Assembly (NCBI GenBank): GCA_022410635.1
Contig: JAJVDF010000260.1
Span: 904,368 to 968,367 of the forward strand
From: Tretioscincus oriximinensis
Taxonomy: Eukaryota > Chordata > Lepidosauria > Squamata > Gymnophthalmidae
Direction: 5' to 3'
Length of the DNA: 64,000 nucleotides
Part shown: positions 1 to 10,329 of the stretch, piece after piece
How the letters are laid out: every line of letters starts with the position of its first letter
Numbering within the stretch: position 1 is the stretch's first letter
Notes under the pieces: model-generated
What the model was told of the DNA's origin: nothing
Seen by the model: only the letters and a program-made list of their open reading frames with translations
Database searches by the model: none
Translations under genes and position numbers: made by a program

Positions 1-474
1 AACTCCCTGCTGTAGCAATCGCTTCCGAAGCCTGCAACTGTTATTAGCTCCAGATTAAACTGTTGAATTAATTTCCCACTTACTTACTATTTCAAGAGTA
101 TTTTTTTTGTGTGTGTTTTTTTAATTTACCTGGCAGAAGCTTTAATGGGAAATTGCACTAGCAAAAGCACGCGTGGCTTTCTCCACGCCCTTTTCTTATT
201 CCCTCTTTTTCTCTCTCCCTTTTGGCAAGGAGGGTAAACAGTTTGTGATTATGCTTATGAAGTCGTTTACTTTTCGCAAATAATAATAATAATAATTGCC
301 ATTTTAATTAAGGCATGGCTGTCAAAGTATTAGGTCTGAGATTACATTACAGCTTTCGTGCTGATGTTGACAGGCAGGGGCTGGGGAAAGAGAAAAGAGG
401 AGACAGCTGCTAGGGCAAAGCTGCCTGAAGGCAGAGGGTTGCAGGTTCAAGGCCCAGGCTCTCTCCAGTGTTAA
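1..474. other. unique AT-rich sequence, no gene seen
   Basis: No coding signal is visible. There is a short (AAT)n run at about 282-297. At about 398-460 lies a weak tRNA-like stretch with a B-box-like GGTTCAAGGCC, which could be a decayed tRNA-derived SINE immediately upstream of the microsatellite. I cannot support more than that. Confidence 0.4.
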
Positions 475-813
475 GTGTATGTATGTATGTATGTATGTAT
501 GTATGTATGTATGTATGTATGTATGTATGTATGTATGTATGTATGTATGTATGTATGTATGCATGCAAGTATGTATGTATGCAAGTATGTATGTATGCAA
601 GTATGTATGTATGCAAGTATGCATGCAAGTATGTATGCAAGTATGCAAGTATGCAAGTATGCAAGTATGTATGTATGTATGTATGTATGTATGTATGTAT
701 GTATGTATGTATGCAAGTATGTATGCAAGTATGTATTCAAGTATGCATGCAAGTATGTATTCAAGTATGCATGCAAGTATGCAAGTATGTATGTATGTAT
801 GTATGTATGTATG

Positions 814-843
<30 letters not shown>
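475..843. repeat. (GTAT)n microsatellite with GCAA-containing variant units
   Basis: About 370 bp of tandem GTAT. The first 85 bp and last 60 bp are pure; the middle is interrupted by GCAAGTAT and GCATGCAA variants in a higher-order pattern. Several long frames on both strands (MYVC / YIHT repeats) are only translated repeat. The same tetranucleotide, in opposite orientation, forms the array at 63299-63501. Confidence 0.97.
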
Positions 844-844
<1 letters not shown>

Positions 845-1118
845 TGTGTACTTTTATTCCACCCTATACCCAAAGGTCAGAAGGCAAGTAACAATATTAA
901 AACCAGTGCCTGAAACAGGAGAGGTGAAGATATTTTTTACCCCAAAACCAAGGTAAAGTGAAAATCATGTCAGCATTCCTGCAAAGAAAATAACAAAGTG
1001 GTGCTAGTAAGAGGGTCTATTTGCCTATTTGCACAGAGTCTACTTTAGAAAAGAAAAAAAATTAGTAGTAGATAAATAATTATCTAAACAAGGTTATTAT
1101 TGAGCAATTATTATTATC
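844..1118. other. unique AT-rich sequence
   Basis: No gene or recognisable repeat is visible between the microsatellite and the target duplication of the next element. Confidence 0.4.
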
Positions 1119-1126
1119 ACCTCTGC

Positions 1127-1776
1127 TAGGGTTGCCATACGTCCCGGGAAGGCAGGACAATCCCGGTTTGGGGGACTAAAATATAGTCCCCTCCGGGTTT
1201 TAAGATGAAATCTCGGATTTTTACATTCGCCGATGCTGCATCAGGGAATATAAAAATGCAGGATTTTAAAGGAAAAAGAGTCGTCAGAGCTGACGGCTGC
1301 AGCCCAAGCAACGCTTTCCGGGGTCCTGGAAGGAACCTCGGAGCCTGNCGTAGCTGCTCCAATGCTGGAGGCGGGGTTTCGCCCCTGCTGTCAGGCAAAG
1401 GGCGCCAACTCGCCTCCAGTAGAGCAAAAATGCCTGGGTTTGTGACAGGACAGCTCTGTTCTCCTGTCACAAATCCAGGCGTTTTTCCTCCGCTGGAGGC
1501 GAGTTNGCGGCTTCGCCTGACACGAAACCCCNCCTCCAGCATTGGAGCAGCTATGCACACACATGCGCGCACACACAGACGCTTGTGGTGAGACAGGCAG
1601 AAGAGAGGTTCTGCCTGTCTCACTACAAATGTCCGTATGTGTGCACGCGCGCATGTACGTGTGTGCGCGTGCATGTACGTGTGTGCACGCGTGCATGTAG
1701 GTGTGTGTGCGCGTGCATGCACGCACCCCCACCCCACCCCCGTCCAGTTTTGGGCTGCCAAAATATGGCTGCCCTA
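1127..1776. mobile_element. non-autonomous hAT-type foldback element, copy 1
   Basis: Seen directly: perfect 8-bp target duplications ACCTCTGC at 1119-1126 and 1777-1784 flank an element that starts TAGGGTTGCCATA and ends with its near inverse (TATGGCTGCCCTA). Eight-base duplications are typical of hAT transposons. It encodes no transposase; both-strand frames of up to 211 codons are by-products of its inverted repeats. Inside are successive hairpins: GGGACT..AGTCCC near 1170-1192, TTTTTACATTC.. near 1205-1270, GTCAGAGCTGAC near 1283-1300, and a long inverted repeat centred near 1455. The right third is a TG/CG-rich run. A second copy lies at 50862-51473. Mobilisation would need an hAT transposase from elsewhere. 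Confidence 0.9.
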
Positions 1777-1797
1777 ACCTCTGCTAATGGGTTATTT

Positions 1798-1905
1798 GTT
1801 TGCTTGTTTTGTTTTATTTACATTTCTATACCATCCCATACCTGACCTTCAGGGTGGTTAACAATAAAAACTAAATTAACATATTAAAACAACAATATCT
1901 GAAAG
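1798..1905 (-). mobile_element. 3'-end fragment of a LINE or SINE (L2-like tail)
   Basis: The stretch with TTTATTTACATTTCTATACC and CAGGGTGGTTAACAA resembles the reverse complement of the common reptilian LINE/SINE tail of the type 'gccctgagg...gggcggtatataaat'. Assignment to L2 rather than a SINE is uncertain. Confidence 0.5.
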
Positions 1906-2470
1906 TAGGAGAAAGAGCAGTTTTTCCAGCCATAGGGCAGGTGAAGGAGAGACCATAATCCTAGGTTCCCAGCCTCTGGGCGACTGGGTTAGCTTACTTA
2001 CTCATCCCTGTAGCTACGGGAACAGGAAGAAACACAAGTTTATGGCAAAACTTATTAAATCACAAACACTTTAAAAAGATCAGTTGGAGTTTCTTGAATT
2101 AATGTTGATTTCCTTTCATCTAAATTTGTTTATTCACGCAAGAAGAAAAAAAGTCAAGATTAAAATGCACTAAGCAAAATATGCTGACGTCCCATTTAGC
2201 TTTACAGGGTTGTTGTTGTTGTTTTAACAGAAAGGCAATTTTAGAAATAATGGGCTTAAAATAGTTTTTAAAATAATCAAGCCTTCCCCCCAACTCCCTC
2301 GCCCCCCCAAAAAAAATACCATTGCTTTTTATTACATGAATTCAATTAGCCATTTTCCCTCTTTCTCCAAGATCCAAATTAGTCTTTTCCCCAGAGGAAA
2401 TTACGAGATGATAGAAATACTAAAAAGTTTTGAGCCAAATGCTAGCATAGCCCTCAACTGGAAGCCAATA
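1906..2470. other. unique AT-rich sequence, possible conserved non-coding element
   Basis: No repeat or gene recognised. The part from about 2040 to 2440 is low in GC and free of recognised repeats. Conservation cannot be judged here. Confidence 0.3.
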
Positions 2471-2821
2471 TTAAGAACATAAGAACATAAGAAGAGTCAT
2501 ACTGGATCAGGCCGCAGCCAATCTAGTCCAGCATTCTGTGTCACATAGAGGCCCACCAGATGCACCTGGGCAGTCCAAACAGAGGAAAGCAAAATATGCT
2601 CCTGTTCATGACTCCCTGCAAATGGTATCTTAGGAGTCCTGCCTGTTGCTCCATCCCGGAGGCAACATCCAGACATCCATCCTAGTACCCACTTATACCC
2701 TTGGTGTCCATAAACCTGTCTAGTCCTGTCTTGAAACTATCCAAGCTGTTAGCTACTACTACCTCTTCAGGAAGTAAATTCCACAGGCCGATGACCCTCT
2801 AGGTGAAAAAATACTTGTACA
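2471..2821 (-). mobile_element. CR1 LINE 3' end (type B), 5' truncated
   Basis: On the minus strand this ends with 8-bp terminal repeats TTCTTATG (seen as CATAAGAA at 2474-2490), the usual style of a CR1 3' end. The preceding part matches the C-terminal coding region and short 3' UTR of the copies at 4184, 33352 and 42664. 'Type B' here means tails reading GGATGGATGTCTGGATG and CCAGGTGCATCTGGTGGG; 'type A' means the related tails with CTCTTGATGCTGCCTC and CAATTGGTGGGCC. Confidence 0.85.
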
Positions 2822-3279
2822 TACATCCTGCAAGTTTCTGCAAAAGCTGTAGCGTGTACCGTATTTCTTCACTATGCTTGCACATAATGTGAGTACTTGC
2901 GTGTATTATGCAATATTAAGAATGATAAACAAGGCATGTTTTCAATATAAGCCTGGCCAGGCTTTCTTTGAAGTCCTGAGGAAAGAATTTATCCTGCAAA
3001 GTGTGGAAAGTGTTAAACTACAGGTGCACGGGTGACCTTGCTCTGATGCTATATGGCCACATCTGGAGCATAAGTGATACATTTGTTCATGGTTCTTTGC
3101 CGTGTAAATCTCTTGGGCCACACAAAGATGTTAAATACCCAAGGAATAGCATCATGTGAATTGCAAAAGGGCATCTCAAAGCTTTGTGACATCAAAGAGT
3201 GCTTCCGGATCGTGGAACGCTGTGTAGAAATGGTTTGACTCCAATCTCACAAAGGATCCTTCCCATTTCCTGCCTGAAG
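2822..3279. other. unique sequence, nothing recognised
   Basis: No coding or repeat structure that I can support. Confidence 0.3.
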
Positions 3280-3475
3280 AACACAAGGATTTCAGAGGAG
3301 CCTTGCTGGATGGGGCCATAACCCACCTAGTCCAGCCTTCTGCCTCACTCATTGCCCCTGGGCACCTCAAGCAGAAGGCAAAACCCTCCCCTGTTCTCAA
3401 TTCTTGGAATAGGGACCTGCCACCCACATGCTCATGTAGAAGACAGCAGGCCCAGAATGGGGTTTACCATAGTGT
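3280..3475 (-). mobile_element. CR1 LINE 3' tail (type A) fragment
   Basis: Contains the minus-strand type A tail (GGGGCCATAACCCACCTAGT, GCCCCTGGGCACCTCAAGC), running into part of the palindromic CACATGCTCATGTAG module near 3425-3445. Decayed and 5' truncated. Confidence 0.75.
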
Positions 3476-3535
3476 ACATTGGCGTGTGGCCAAGCTCTGT
3501 ATTAAGGTATAAGGCTCAGTTGGGACTGGGCTTCA

Positions 3536-3592
3536 GACACACACATGAACGCACCTGCAGACACGCACACAAGCACACACATACACACANCC
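3536..3592. repeat. CA-rich simple repeat
   Basis: Interrupted ACACAC tract containing one N. Confidence 0.85.
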
Positions 3593-3940
3593 TGAAACCA
3601 ACTGGGCTTCTCCATTGAATTAAAAGCTGGAGGCAGTTTGGAGCACAGGGAAGAGCAGGAAATCCCTTGCGTTCGCTTGAAGATCCACTGCGCACCTGGA
3701 AAGGCTTATGGAATCTTTTTGGGTAAAGGACCCAGCNCCTTTTCTCTCCCATTTTGTTTAAGCTATATGTCCATGATCTTCCCAGAGAGTTACCGGCCTT
3801 GAATGTACACAGACCCATGGTGTTGGATCAAAACCTTACGACATTCAGGCAGCCTAATCATAATGGCACCCTGATATCATTCAGTCAATANTGCAGAGCT
3901 AGCCACTTGATTGTCAATAACACAGGAGCCAAGGGGGAGG
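3593..3940. other. unique sequence
   Basis: Nothing recognisable; frames here are short and unlike any family I know. Confidence 0.3.
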
Positions 3941-4060
3941 AGGAAGGTGAAGAAGAGGAAGAGTAGGAAGAGAAATGGGTAGAGGAAATGGAATAGGAAG
4001 AGGAGGCACAAGAGAAACAGGAGGAGGAAGAGAAGCAGCAGAAGAGGAGGAGGAAGAGGC
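3941..4060. repeat. GA-rich low-complexity tract
   Basis: Purine-rich GAGGAA/GAAGAGGA units. Frames reading Glu-rich or Ser/Leu-rich peptides are artefacts. Confidence 0.9.
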
Positions 4061-4183
4061 CAAATGCTGAGACAGAGCCCAGAAGGAAGCACATTGAGAC
4101 AGGGACATAATGGATGTGGAAAAGAGGGTCCTCCCTCCATCTCCTCACCCCCGATGCAGCTTATAATGCTTGTGGTCCCTGAT

Positions 4184-4562
4184 AAGAACATAAGAAGAGC
4201 CATACTGGATCAGGCCACAACCCATCAAGTCCAGCATTCTGTGTCACACAGAGGCCCACCAGATGCACCTGGAGGAAGGCAAAATATGCTCCTGTTTATA
4301 ACTCCCTGCAAATGGTATTTCAGGAGTCCTGCCTGTTGCTCCATCCCGGAGGCAACATCCAGACATCCATCCTAGTATCCGTTTATACCCTTGGTGTCCA
4401 TAAACATGTCTAGTCCTGTCTTGAAACTATCCAAGCTGTTAGCTACCACCTCTTCAGAAAGTAAATTCCACAGGCCGATGACCCTCTGGGTGAAAAAATA
4501 CTTTCCTTTGTCTGTTCTCACTTTTCTACCCAACAGTTTTAAGGAGGGGCCCCTGGTCCTAA
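4184..4562 (-). mobile_element. CR1 LINE 3' end (type B)
   Basis: Terminal TTCTTATG-type end at 4186-4200 and, on the minus strand, the last CR1 codons. The frame 4875-4372 contains GKYFFTQRVIGLWNLLSEE.. and ends KGINGY before a stop. This is the C-terminus of the CR1 ORF2 polyprotein followed by its short 3' UTR. It is truncated at 4562, just upstream of GGACCAGGGGCC. Confidence 0.88.
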
Positions 4563-4772
4563 TAAGAACATGTGATGAATGTTCTTCTTTTCCATATCTA
4601 TTAAAGATGTCCTTTTTTTGTGGTAACCTATTCACAGTTAAGAGTCTGGGGCAAAGAAGAGAATGCTGGGATGTGTAGATATGGAGTGATGAGCTGAATT
4701 TGGGGAGCTGGGATGGCTGTTGGGAGGCTAATAGTTCAACTGCAATGGGGCTGCCCCACAGAGCACTAGTAT

Positions 4773-4892
4773 AGAACTTTGCACCTTTAATGGGAGTGAC
4801 TTCCACCCCCATCCACCCCCCCCCCAGGCACCAGGCTTTGCAGACTGTGTGGAAAACCTGCTCATCTACAGCCATTAAAGGTACAAAGCTCC
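4773..4892. mobile_element. short foldback element (CTTTGCACCTTTAATGG type), copy 1
   Basis: The ends are imperfect inverted repeats: AGAACTTTGCACCTTTAATG on the left and CATTAAAGGTACAAAGCTCC on the right. The interior has a C-rich run. A related copy is at 38996-39120. No target duplication was resolved, so the superfamily is unknown. Confidence 0.65.
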
Positions 4893-5531
4893 ATCCTGGA
4901 TTTTATGTGGGAATCTTGTACTACAGTGGGGTTCCTTATTAATAAATTGTTTGCCCAGTGCCATGACATGAGACCAGCAGAATCATGAAAATAACAGTAA
5001 TTTAAGGTGTGCATAAAGAGCTATCCAAAAAGCTTCATGATACAGATGTTCAATAGCCAAGCTCTGCAAAATAAGGTACCATAATACTCTTTGTCAGCAA
5101 GGAGTAGCACTACATAAAACATACTTCTGAGTGGCTTGGAAATCTCATCAGAATAGGCTGAATTAAACTGTGGCATAAATTCTCCTATAAAATGTACAGA
5201 GAAAGTATATCTGCCGTTCTTCCAATCTCTCTTGACTAACAGGATCATAAACAATGACCTTCACCCAGCACTTGATCAAAACTGGTTGCTCTTGGGGGTG
5301 AATTCAATGGAATTCCTGCTTATTCTCAGGGCTTAGCCCATACAAGGGTGCTGAGAATCCAATTTCCAGTTAATAAACTAATTAAGATTGAATAGTATAG
5401 AAATAAATATAGAAAACAGGAATATCTAGCAAGAGGGTCTAGAGACTAAGATGATGTTTCAACATGGACTTTTACTCCCTCTTTAGTCCTGATGAACTGG
5501 ACTAGTCCAGTGGGGGAGGGACGGGACGGGA
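4893..5531. other. unique sequence
   Basis: No gene or repeat that I can name, apart from a (GGGAC)3-4 run at about 5515-5533 next to the CR1 junction. Confidence 0.3.
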
Positions 5532-6340
5532 CGGAGAAATTTATTTTCTCTAGCACACAGAATGTCCTAGTTGAAGCTGATGGGCTGAAGAGCAAAGACA
5601 GACATTTTTCACCCAGAGGGTCATTCGTCTGTGGAATTTACTTCCAGAAGAGGTGGTGATAGAAACCTGGATAGCTTAAAGACAGGATTAGACAAGTTCA
5701 TGGAAGCCAAGGGTATAAATAGCTACTAGGATGGATCTCTTGATTCTGCCTCTGGGATGGTGAAACAGGCAGGATTCCTGAGTCAAGAAAGCTGAAGGGT
5801 TTGCCTCCACCTCCTCCTTCTTCTTGAGATGTCCAGGGACCATTGGTGGGCCATTGTGCAGGACTGAATGCTAGATTAGATGGACAATCGCCATCTAATC
5901 TAGGTTCAGTCTACACAGCCAGGGTAGTCAATGGCAGACCCCATTTGGGTCATCCACATGGCAGTGTAGGCTATGGCAGGTTGCATTTGGTGCCTACCAT
6001 AGTCTGCACTATCATGTGGATAGCAAGTCCCTATTCCAAGAATTGAGAAGATGTAAAGCTTGAGCCTTCTTCTGCTTGAGACGCCCAGGAATAATTGGTG
6101 GGCCAGGGTAAAGTATGGTAGCCCACACTTGGCTCACCCATGTGCTATTCAGGGCCTGCCATAGCCTACATGCTCATGTGGATGGCAGATGCCTATTCCA
6201 AGAGTTGAGAATGGGTGAGGGATTTGCCTTCTTCTGCTGCTTCGGGGCAATGGATGGACCAGTGGATGAGACATATAGCTAGACCAAGTGGGCTACTGTG
6301 GCCCATTCAGCAGGGCTCCTCTCTTAGGTTATTATGTTCA
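5532..6340 (+). mobile_element. CR1 LINE 3' end (type A) with duplicated palindromic module
   Basis: Begins in the last coding part (TTATTTTCTCTAGCACACAG, then TTCATGGAAGCCAAGGG) and ends near TTATTATGTTC. The 3' UTR is expanded: after GGTGGGCC come copies of an inverted-repeat module built from GTGTAGGCTATGGCAGG and its complement CCTGCCATAGCCTACA, near 5905-6030 and 6090-6190, each followed by another CAAGAATTGAGAAG..TGCTTGAGAC unit. A 13-bp stem hairpin (CTAGATTAGATGG / CCATCTAATCTAG) lies at about 5869-5902. Confidence 0.85.
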
Positions 6341-6813
6341 AGACCAAAGTTCTTGATGCTTCAGGCCACTTTTCCCCTCCTCACCAGTCTTCTGCCTTGA
6401 CAATGAAAATAAATGGCTTCTCACAATTCATAAATGCGTGGAATAATTATTTTCTGGGGAAGTAGTTTTAAACTAATTTAGTGCATTTCTTTACNGCGTA
6501 TAAGAGGGAGATCCTTATTTGTGGCCTGTCGAAAAAGCAGTAAGTTATAGTAAAATACAACTTTGCCATAAAGCGAATATTTACCTAATTTGGGATCCTG
6601 TACATTTTAGAGGTGGTTTGCTTTTCCTGCNGATGTTATTTCTCCCAGCTGCACAAACTACAGGGGTTTGCTATTGTCCCTTATGATGACACAGAGCTCT
6701 CTTTTATTGTCCACTGGACAGAATAAAGGGCCTTTCTCTGTCTCTCGCTGCTTCGTTAGCTTTGGTCGTTCCTGGATAGGGATACTGTCCACAGTGATTC
6801 ACGCTCTAGTAGA
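6341..6813. other. unique sequence, two unresolved bases
   Basis: Nothing recognised. AT-rich around 6420-6600. Confidence 0.3.
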
Positions 6814-7491
6814 CTGACCAGATTTTCTGAGGCCAAAAATGGGGTAATTAATATTCATGGTAATTTGCATAGTCATAAATAAATATGCAAATTACCCACC
6901 AACATGCATTCCCTTCCGAAATTCCTGCCCGAGAAATCTGTGAAGCATATGAGAATTTTTTTAACTGTGTGAGAATTTTGGGGGTGCATCAGAATTTTTT
7001 AAAAAAATTTACAGAGGGGAGGGTACCTTCAGAAGCTGGCCCCAGTTGCTAGAGACCCCTAGTAGTGGTGCAGTGTATTGTTTTTTTTTTAAAAAAATCA
7101 TTTATTTAAGTGTGTGAGAATTGTTTGAAGTGCATGAGAATTTTATTGTTTACTGAGTGGAGGGTGCCTTTAGGAGCTTCCCCTGGTTGTCAGAACCCCC
7201 TAGTGGTGGTGCAGTGATTTTTTTTAAAAAAAAATCAAAAATAATTTTTTTTAAGTATGTGAGAAATTTTTGAAGTGTGTGAGAATTTTTATTTCTTACT
7301 GAGGGGAGGGTGCCTTCAGGAGCTGGCCCCAGATGCCAAAGCTCCCTAGTGGTGGTGCAGTGAATTTAAAAAAAAATATTGAAAAAAATGTTTAATTTTT
7401 TTTCCNCAGCAAAAAATGGGGAAATGGCACACGCACGCACGCANGCACGCACACACACAAAGGGTCCCCCCAAAAAGGGTCATCTGGTCAG
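6814..7491 (+). mobile_element. unclassified DNA element with three internal tandem units, copy 1
   Basis: The ends are inverted: CTGACCAGAT at 6814 and ATCTGGTCAG at 7482-7491. The interior has about three tandem units of about 135 bp (near 6965, 7108 and 7255). Each reads GTGTGAGAATT.., then GGGAGGGTGCCTTCAGGAGC, then CCTAGTGGTGGTGCAGTG, then a T/A-rich spacer. The right end has a CA/CG run. A second, reverse-oriented copy with fewer units is at 49651-50185. No transposase is encoded. Target duplications are not convincing, so the superfamily is not assigned. Confidence 0.7.
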
Positions 7492-8292
7492 CCTTCAGAC
7501 TTGACATGGGGCTACCCTTGAAAATGGTCCAGAGGCTAGAACTACTACAGAATGCAGCATCCTGACTGCTTACAGAAGTCTATGGCCGGACACGCATTTT
7601 GCTAGTCCTTAAAGATCTGCCAAGGAGGCCCTCCTGATTGTATCACCACTTCCCAGTGGCAAAGGGGGTAGGAACCAAGGACAGGGCCTTATTGTTAACT
7701 GCCCTGAGGTCTTTGGATATAGGGCAGCATAGAAATCCAATAAATAAAAAAATACAAATCTGTACGGGCTGCCCATTTGCTATTGGGCCCAATTCAAAGT
7801 GTTGATATTAGCATACAAAGCCCTAACCGGCCTAGGCCCTGGCTACCAGAAAGAACACCTCCTTCCATGTAGACCTGTCCATGGGCGAAGATTTCAAGGA
7901 GGTTCTCCCCTTGCAGTGATGGACCTTCCCTGTGTTGGCTCCCAATATTCTGGAACAGCCTCTCTCTAGATGTTCAGCAAGTGCGTACAATGTATAATTT
8001 TTGGCACCTGCCAGAGCCTACACTAGCTATAGATGTCAGGCTCCTATTCTGAGGTATATCCCAGAATAAGGGCCAGTGAGGACAGGGCCACAGATGCATT
8101 CCCCTCTTCTCCTGCCACACCTGTGGTTCAGCCCTTCGCCTGCTGGCACCTGGTTCTCATGCACACTTGTTCCGCTTTGACCCACCCAGGAAAGACTAAT
8201 CCAGACCCTGCTCACTCCATTTATGCCCTGAGACCTTCGGGTATAAGGCGAGGTATAAGTATAAATAAATAAATAAATAAATAAAATAAATT
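7492..8292 (+). pseudogene. L2-like LINE reverse-transcriptase C-terminus and 3' tail, decayed
   Basis: In one frame near 7770-7850 the translation reads LPICYWAQFKVLILAYKAL followed by TGLGPGYQK. This matches the 'LPI..R.QFKVL.L.YKAL.GL.P.YL' motif typical of the end of L2-clade LINE ORFs. Upstream, 7500-7600 reads GLPLKMVQRLELLQNAAS, also L2-like. The copy is broken by frameshifts, by a second L2-type tail at about 7640-7760 (ending AATCCAATAAATAAA) and by a half foldback element at 8007-8089. The 3' end is a (TAAA)n tail at about 8258-8292. Confidence 0.72.
8007..8089. mobile_element. half copy of the GGCCCTGTCC/CACTGAG foldback element
   Basis: Contains the core GCCTACACTAGC, then CCTATTCTGAGGTATATCCC, AGAATAAGGGCCAGTGAGGA and the end CAGGGCC. 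This corresponds to the right arm of the full element at 27768-27933. Confidence 0.65.
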
Positions 8293-8690
8293 TAGCTGAG
8301 TGGATCCATGCAGGTTTTCTGGCTCTTTGGAGGTGAATATTTCCCCCCACATCATATAGCCAAGCGTCTAATGACACTTTCCCTTTAAGGAAATTACGAT
8401 TAATGAAGGACTAAATCGCAAATCCATTAGGTTTTTCTGTCAGCACAGCAGCAGCACGCTGGGCTTTCCATGAATGCTCAAAAAAAGAAGAGGAAAAAAT
8501 CCGATCGCGTAACCTCTGGTGGCGCTTGAAAAGCCCTGAAGGACGAGGCTTCCGATCAATATGAGTTTATTTCAACTGCTGCGCCGTGCGGACAAATGGA
8601 GCTGATTATCCGGCGGGTTTTATTACCTGTTGGGGAGATAAGGCCCTGCGACAAGAGCCCTGGCATGCCGTGAGGTAGGAGACGCGTGTT
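8293..8690. other. unique sequence, candidate conserved non-coding element
   Basis: Repeat-free sequence containing ATTACGATTAATGAAGG, CCGATCAATATGAGTTTATT and GCTGATTATCCGG, which are homeodomain- and GATA-like words. The complex composition resembles enhancers of developmental gene deserts, but conservation is not shown here. Confidence 0.35.
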
Positions 8691-8966
8691 GTCTTGGATG
8701 GCCACCCCCAGGGAGCGCTTGGGGGGCCTCCCGGGCCGGGAGCTGTAGAGACAAAAGGGAAAACGAACTTTCAGTCCCCTGTGGTCTTCAGAATGGAATC
8801 CCTAGGACACCTTGCATTGGTTTTTAAGACCCAGGGAGCAGCCTTGGCAGTGTGGCAAACTTTCTCCACTACAGCCTCAACCATTTCCAAGCTCAGGAAC
8901 ACGAAGTTAGTAGAACACTCTGGCACCTCCCTTGGGCCACAGCCTTTGCTTTCTATGGTTGCCGAT

Positions 8967-9172
8967 GACAGAGGAATAGCCGTGCTAGTCTTAGTAGAAA
9001 ATCCAGCCAGGAGGCTTCTAGTCCTTGGAGACTAAAAGGAGAAAGGTAGATGACAGGAGCTTTCATAGACACATTGTAAATGCATCTGAAGAAGTAGACG
9101 TGTCCATGAAAGCTCCTGTCGTCTACCTTTCTCCTTTTAGTCTCCAAGGGCTAGAAGCCCCCTGGCTGGACT
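8967..9172. mobile_element. foldback copy of the GCATCTGAAGAAGTAGAC repeat family
   Basis: Inverted arms: TTGGAGACTAAAAGGAGAAA.. (about 9025-9070) pairs with ..TTTCTCCTTTTAGTCTCCAA (about 9105-9148), with the family core GCATCTGAAGAAGTAGAC in the loop. The left end carries GAATAGCCGTGCTAGTCTTA. Other members occur at 16330, 17235, 20142, 22995, 39600, 44345 and 52486. Head-to-head copies with variable ends recall Penelope-like elements, but that is inference. Confidence 0.7.
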
Positions 9173-9179
9173 CTTCACT

Positions 9180-9378
9180 TTCTGAAACATGGAAGCCAAG
9201 AGTATCAGTTGCTACTTACTAGGATGGATTTACAGGGCCATTTACAGGGGGTGAGAACACGGGGAGGACTTTGCCTTCTTCTGCTTCAGACTGCCCAGGT
9301 GCAACTGGTGGGTCACTGGGTGAGACAGAAGGCTGGACTAGATGGGCTCTGGTCTGATTCAGTAGAGCCCTCTTATGG
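9180..9378 (+). mobile_element. CR1 LINE 3' tail (type A)
   Basis: From ACATGGAAGCCAAGAGTATC through CAGGTGCAACTGGTGGGTCA to GCCCTCTTATG. The palindromic module is absent, so this is the simple form of the type A tail. Confidence 0.8.
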
Positions 9379-9720
9379 ACAGGAAGGAAGGAAGGAAAGA
9401 GGGAAAAAAGAATAGGTTTTGCTCCTTCTGTTTGAGATACTTGGGGCAATTAGTGGCATTACATCATCCAAGAGCTCTAATCCCTCCTTCCCCTTGCTCC
9501 CATCCATGATTCCCTCCCTCTCTTGCCCTCTCCCATTCCCCTTTCACTTCCTCTTTCCTTTCTTTTGTCCCTTGTACTAAAAATAATAATAATAATAATA
9601 ATAATAATTTCTTCCTTTCCTTCATTTTCCCTTCTTTCCTTCCTTCCCTTCCCTTCCTTCTTTCATCCATTTCTTCCTTAGTTGTTTCCTTCCTTCTTTC
9701 CTCTCCCAGTACTGGTCCCA
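9379..9720. repeat. polypurine/polypyrimidine low-complexity block with (AAT)n
   Basis: GGAA repeats at 9380-9415, then a C/T-rich strand from about 9480 to 9720 interrupted by (AAT)n at about 9580-9609. Confidence 0.85.
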
Positions 9721-10329
9721 GTACTGAACCCTTTGGGATTCCTCACATCTTCCCACCCAGAGAACTGCCCATTTANTACTTCCCTCTGTTTTCTGTCTTT
9801 TAGCCAGTTTCCCGCCCAGGACCCTGGTGGCTGCCAAAGTTCCGAGCCTTGTAACCCCGTCATTCAAAGCTGCCAATTTTCCAAGCCCTGTCACTGGTCG
9901 TTATACCTCAGAATGTTGAACTCTCCCACATGCCTTTTATTGCTTATGATGGTGAAGTGGTTGTCCATACCGGGTAGAACTAGGAGGCAATTTGTGTAGA
10001 TTTAACAACCCTGCCCTGGCCTCAGAAGGCACCGGCGGCGGACGGTGCAACTTGAATCACAATTGACCTTCTGCTCTTTTGGCAAGACCCAAATGGAATC
10101 TCCATTTCCTCCTACTTTTGTGATTATTTAACTGGACCCACGTGGTTTATTTGTGCTTTTCTGTAGAATTGTTACATTGGCAGTAATTTGGAACTGATTA
10201 TTATACTTATTTCTTATGTTTATTTTGTTATAAAGTTTGTTATAAAGTTTGTATTACATTTTTTCTGGTCCTACTGATACTTGTGGCAATTGGGCATTTA
10301 CGTGCCACGGCCTTAGGGGCGCTTTCCTC
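9721..10329. other. unique sequence
   Basis: No supported feature except a small tandem TTATAAAGTTTG duplication near 10230-10252. Confidence 0.35.

Noticed and set aside
322..956. Long frames on both strands reading YIHT and MYVC repeats
   Set aside because: Direct translation of the GTAT microsatellite in all frames; no start context or flanking coding sequence.
1126..1761. 211-codon minus-strand frame and similar frames in the hAT elements
   Set aside because: They arise because the element is largely inverted repeat, so stops are avoided on both strands; target duplications show it is a mobile element without transposase.
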